This document shows positions 6,439 to 7,808 of a stretch of DNA of 7,808 nt, in pieces. How positions within the stretch are numbered: the stretch's first letter is position 1; each line of letters opens with the position of its first letter. The translations under genes and the position numbers were made by a program. The notes beneath the pieces are model-generated. The model searched no databases. It saw only the letters and a program-made list of their open reading frames with translations, and was not told the origin of the DNA. Origin of the DNA: Mollicutes bacterium (GTDB lineage: Bacteria; Bacillota_I; Bacilli_A; Izemoplasmatales; Izemoplasmataceae); NCBI GenBank assembly GCA_003552275.1, contig PUKL01000121.1:1-7808 (forward strand), read 5' to 3'.

Positions 6439-7107
6439 TTACACCTCGTCTTGCCGTTCGACGGTGACATCTTCCGTCGGATCGCTTTCCGCGGCTTTTT
6501 TCTCGAAATGAACCAAGGCCCTTCTTTGCAGGAACATCATCAAGATGGCCATGCCACCGCCGATGAGTGCGAGCCAGAGGATGATATCACTCGTCTGACC
6601 ACCGAGTACATGTACAGCAAAAGTGATGATGAAGAAACGGGTCGCTCGCGAAAAGAAGGCGGCGATGATATAGGGAATGAATTTCATTTTGGCGAGCGAG
6701 GCCGTGAAAAGGATCAAGAAGAAAGGAAGCGGGGTCAAAGCGAAGATGAAGATCGCCCAGAACCCATAACGGTCAAAGAGACGTTTGGCACGGTCCCGGG
6801 TTTTCTTCTTGACCATGCGATTGTAGAGGCGGTTGTCTTCTTTCGCCAAGAAGAAATAGACGATGACCGCCCCGATGGAATTGGCCACAACGATGTTCAA
6901 CGTTGTGAACCACCAAGGCATCGGCGAAACGAGGATGACGGGGAAGAGGATCAGTTCCACACCGGCCATGGGTGTGATCGTCTCGATGATGGAATATATA
7001 AAAAGCCCGATTTCTCCGTAGGATTTGAAAAATTCGAGAACGATCTCGAAGAAATCGGCGAGTGTTTCAACAACGGGATTCCCATTTGCCATTAGATGTA
7101 TGAACAT
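6439..7107 (-). CDS. VTT-domain (SNARE-associated, YqaA/DedA-like) integral membrane protein
   Basis: This 222-aa inner-membrane protein has about five hydrophobic segments. One is broken and re-entrant-like (~31-62), followed by ~64-88, ~115-140, ~143-168 and ~174-195. The C-terminal tail (~196-222) is charged. The features that place it in the VTT/YqaA group are ITPMAGVEL (44-52), ANSIGAV (75-81), and FDRYGF followed by LTPLPFF (111-130). DedA proteins proper have a R-x-x-P-x-x-R segment that is absent here, so YqaA/YdjX-like is the better label. DedA relatives act in lipid-carrier flipping and membrane homeostasis; the role of this one is unknown. The start at 7107 has AGGAG about 8 nt upstream, preferred over the ATG 36 nt earlier. 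tRNA-Cys follows 50 bp after the stop. Confidence 0.85.
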   Translation of the reverse strand: MFIHLMANGNPVVETLADFFEIVLEFFKSYGEIGLFIYSIIETITPMAGVELILFPVILVSPMPWWFTTLNIVVANSIGAVIVYFFLAKEDNRLYNRMVKKKTRDRAKRLFDRYGFWAIFIFALTPLPFFLILFTASLAKMKFIPYIIAAFFSRATRFFIITFAVHVLGGQTSDIILWLALIGGGMAILMMFLQRRALVHFEKKAAESDPTEDVTVERQDEV

Positions 7108-7168
7108 GGTTTCCACTCCTGCATTCCTGCCTCGATGGAACACTCACACAGGCCCCTCGCTACCGAAT

Positions 7169-7197
7169 ATTATAGCACAAGTTGATGCCGCCAACAA
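7169..7197 (-). promoter_or_regulatory. Membrane-protein (VTT) gene promoter
   Basis: On the minus strand TTGTTG (7197-7192), 17 bp, TATAAT (7174-7169), with TG one base before the -10 (TGCTATAAT). The start near 7162 would give a leader of about 55 nt before the ATG at 7107. Confidence 0.7.
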
Positions 7198-7209
7198 TCT
7201 TATGTGTCA

Positions 7210-7258
7210 TCATGCATACCACCGTTGTGCGGTTTTCAGTGAAAAGCGGTGTGCATGA
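7210..7258. repeat. 11-bp inverted repeat enclosing two smaller hairpins
   Basis: TCATGCATACC (7210-7220) pairs with GGTGTGCATGA (7248-7258), 11 pairs with one T·G. The enclosed 27 nt can form CCG/CGG (7222-7224 with 7230-7232) and TTTTC/GAAAA (7233-7237 with 7241-7245), giving a three-way-junction shape. It ends 12 bp upstream of the membrane-protein -35. No T-run follows on either strand, so it is not a terminator. Confidence 0.5.
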
Positions 7259-7396
7259 AACCTTCTTTGCAAAGCTGAGATGCAAGTAATCACACCATGC
7301 AACCGGTATATGAGTCCGAAGCATCATGACTTCATGGCGAACATCAAGCAGTGAAAATGCCGGGTTCTCTCGATGGGACTGAAGCGCATGACGAGA

Positions 7397-7430
7397 CCCG
7401 ACCCGACAGTATTGTAACACAAAGGTCGGG
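7397..7430 (-). promoter_or_regulatory. Inverted repeat CCCGACC/GGTCGGG around a second extended -10
   Basis: Arms CCCGACC (7397-7403) and GGTCGGG (7424-7430) flank TGTTACAAT on the minus strand (7419-7411), an extended -10 differing from consensus at one base. The -35 position is poor. Transcription from here would give a leader of about 300 nt for the membrane-protein gene, passing through the structure at 7210-7258. It may equally be a chance -10. Confidence 0.3.
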
Positions 7431-7496
7431 CTTCCGTGACATCATCCGTACATTCCGAGAAACAAATGAGTATCTGCAACTCAAGGGCCCCGTCAA

Positions 7497-7521
7497 TCAA
7501 AAAACGCCTTGAAAAGGCGTT
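7497..7521 (-). terminator. Rho-independent terminator after tRNA-Pro(CGG)
   Basis: AACGCCTT/AAGGCGTT (7503-7510 with 7514-7521) with a 3-nt loop, and a T-run on the minus strand (7504-7499). It lies 8 bp past the encoded CCA. Confidence 0.88.
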
Positions 7522-7529
7522 ATGATCAG

Positions 7530-7606
7530 TGGTCGGGAAGACAGGATTTGAACCTGCGACCTCTTAGCCCCGAACCAAGCGCTCTACCAAGCTGAGCTAC
7601 TTCCCG
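7530..7606 (-). tRNA. tRNA-Pro(CGG)
   Basis: Acceptor CGGGAAG/CTTCCCG, D-arm GCTC/GAGC, anticodon stem CTTGG/CTAAG with one G·U pair, loop TTCGGGG giving anticodon CGG (codon CCG), T-arm GCAGG TTCAAAT CCTGT, discriminator A and encoded CCA. C1 opposite G72 is unusual among elongator tRNAs but typical of bacterial tRNA-Pro. It has its own promoter and terminator. Confidence 0.97.
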
Positions 7607-7636
7607 TGAAATGTTTGTCATTGCGAAATCAAAGCC

Positions 7637-7665
7637 ATTGTACAGCATTTCTTCCCATTTGTAAA
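7637..7665 (-). promoter_or_regulatory. tRNA-Pro(CGG) promoter
   Basis: On the minus strand TTTACA (7665-7660), 17 bp, TACAAT (7642-7637), each one base from consensus. The predicted start near 7630 lies about 24 nt before the tRNA 5' end. Confidence 0.8.
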
Positions 7666-7675
7666 CGGGGCTTCG

Positions 7676-7734
7676 GGGCGGAACGGAAACAAAAAAATCC
7701 TTCGGCCGAAGGATTTCATACGTGCGTTCCGCCC
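7676..7734. repeat. 10-bp inverted repeat flanking the tRNA-Pro(UGG) terminator
   Basis: GGGCGGAACG (7676-7685) and CGTTCCGCCC (7725-7734) are perfect reverse complements around the terminator palindrome at 7695-7716. A competing 6-bp pair, CATACG (7717-7722) with CGTATG (7734-7739), would use part of the same right arm. Confidence 0.6.
7691..7716 (-). terminator. Rho-independent terminator after tRNA-Pro(UGG)
   Basis: A perfect 22-nt palindrome (7695-7716; half-site AAATCCTTCGG) is followed on the minus strand by further T residues to 7691. It lies 27 bp past the CCA of the tRNA gene at the right edge. Confidence 0.85.
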
Positions 7735-7743
7735 GTATGACGA

Positions 7744-7808
7744 TGGTCGGGAAGACAGGATTTGAACCTGCGACCTCTTGGCCCCAAACCAAGCGCTCTA
7801 CCAAGCTA
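7744..7808 (-). tRNA. tRNA-Pro(UGG), 5' end cut by window edge
   Basis: From the D-loop to the encoded CCA the sequence parallels tRNA-Pro(CGG). The anticodon stem is CTTGG/CCAAG around TTTGGGG, giving anticodon UGG (codons CCA and CCN by wobble). The T-arm, 3' acceptor strand, discriminator A and CCA are identical to the other copy. The acceptor 5' strand and most of the D-stem lie beyond the window. Confidence 0.93.

Larger units (their letters stand above)
7108..7529. other. Long non-coding region between the membrane-protein gene and tRNA-Pro(CGG)
   Basis: No convincing gene lies here. It holds, from left to right, the membrane-protein promoter (7169-7197), a multi-branched inverted repeat (7210-7258), an inverted repeat around a second possible -10 (7397-7430) and the tRNA-Pro(CGG) terminator (7497-7521). 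The stretches 7259-7396 and 7431-7496 show nothing I can name. One minus open frame of 86 codons spans part of it but starts at GTG, lacks a binding site and is Cys/His-rich without domain features. Confidence 0.6.

Noticed and set aside
6172..7095. A 307-codon plus-strand open frame across the terminators, tRNA-Cys and the VTT gene
   Set aside because: It reads through two terminators and a tRNA and is a highly charged, low-information translation, so it is a shadow of the membrane-protein gene.
7160..7420. A minus-strand 86-codon GTG-start frame in the leader of the membrane-protein gene
   Set aside because: There is no binding site or domain, and it overlaps the structured repeat and the promoter of the next gene.
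1..7808. Use of UGA as tryptophan (mollicute code)
   Set aside because: UGA ends tdh, the regulator, the hydrolase and the nucleotidase at sensible family lengths, and tryptophan is encoded by UGG.
1..7808. Mobile element, prophage, CRISPR array or defence system
   Set aside because: No transposase, integrase, phage or Cas gene, no regularly spaced repeat, and no integration scar is visible at the tRNA genes inside the window.

Overview
The window comes from a bacterium with roughly 50% GC, Gram-positive-like signals and the standard genetic code. AGGAGG-type ribosome binding sites lie 5-10 nt before the starts. Terminators are compact GC hairpins with U-tracts, and several promoters have a consensus extended -10 (TGnTATAAT). 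The surface enzyme is a lipoprotein, the tRNAs have encoded CCA ends, and there is a cre-like box. UGA is a true stop for four genes, which argues against the Mycoplasma/Spiroplasma code. A lineage in Bacillota/Mycoplasmatota is likely; I cannot name the species.

Layout. (1) 1-1959, minus strand: a two-gene threonine-catabolism operon, tdh (threonine 3-dehydrogenase) followed by kbl (2-amino-3-ketobutyrate CoA ligase, cut by the left edge). The genes overlap by 8 bp. The operon has its own extended -10 promoter and a cre-like operator just downstream of the predicted start. (2) 1960-2283: non-coding. It holds a strong minus-strand terminator preceded by a tRNA-like, multi-stem stretch. (3) 2284-4585, minus strand: a two-gene operon of an alpha/beta hydrolase (monoglyceride lipase/lysophospholipase type) and a HTH-XRE regulator with a long TPR-like helical sensor region. 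(4) 4672-6270, plus strand: a divergent lipoprotein of the UshA/5'-nucleotidase family with its own promoter and terminator. The ~200-bp divergent region carries a near-perfect 16-bp palindrome on the hydrolase -35 region. (5) 6282-7107, minus strand: tRNA-Cys(GCA) with promoter and terminator, downstream of a VTT/YqaA-like membrane protein. (6) 7108-7529: a long non-coding leader with two inverted-repeat structures and two possible promoters. (7) 7497-7808, minus strand: tRNA-Pro(CGG) and a nearly identical tRNA-Pro(UGG) cut by the right edge, each followed by its own terminator.

How it works together. Tdh and Kbl convert threonine to glycine and acetyl-CoA, probably under carbon-catabolite control. 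The hydrolase, regulator and secreted nucleotidase may form a scavenging module for lipids and nucleotides, but that link is inferred only from their arrangement. The rest is housekeeping tRNAs and a membrane protein. I see no defence system, mobile element or CRISPR array. The most interesting material is in the non-coding stretches: the tRNA-like element near 2150-2210, the operator candidates at 1901, 4603 and 7397, and the structured leader near 7210-7260.
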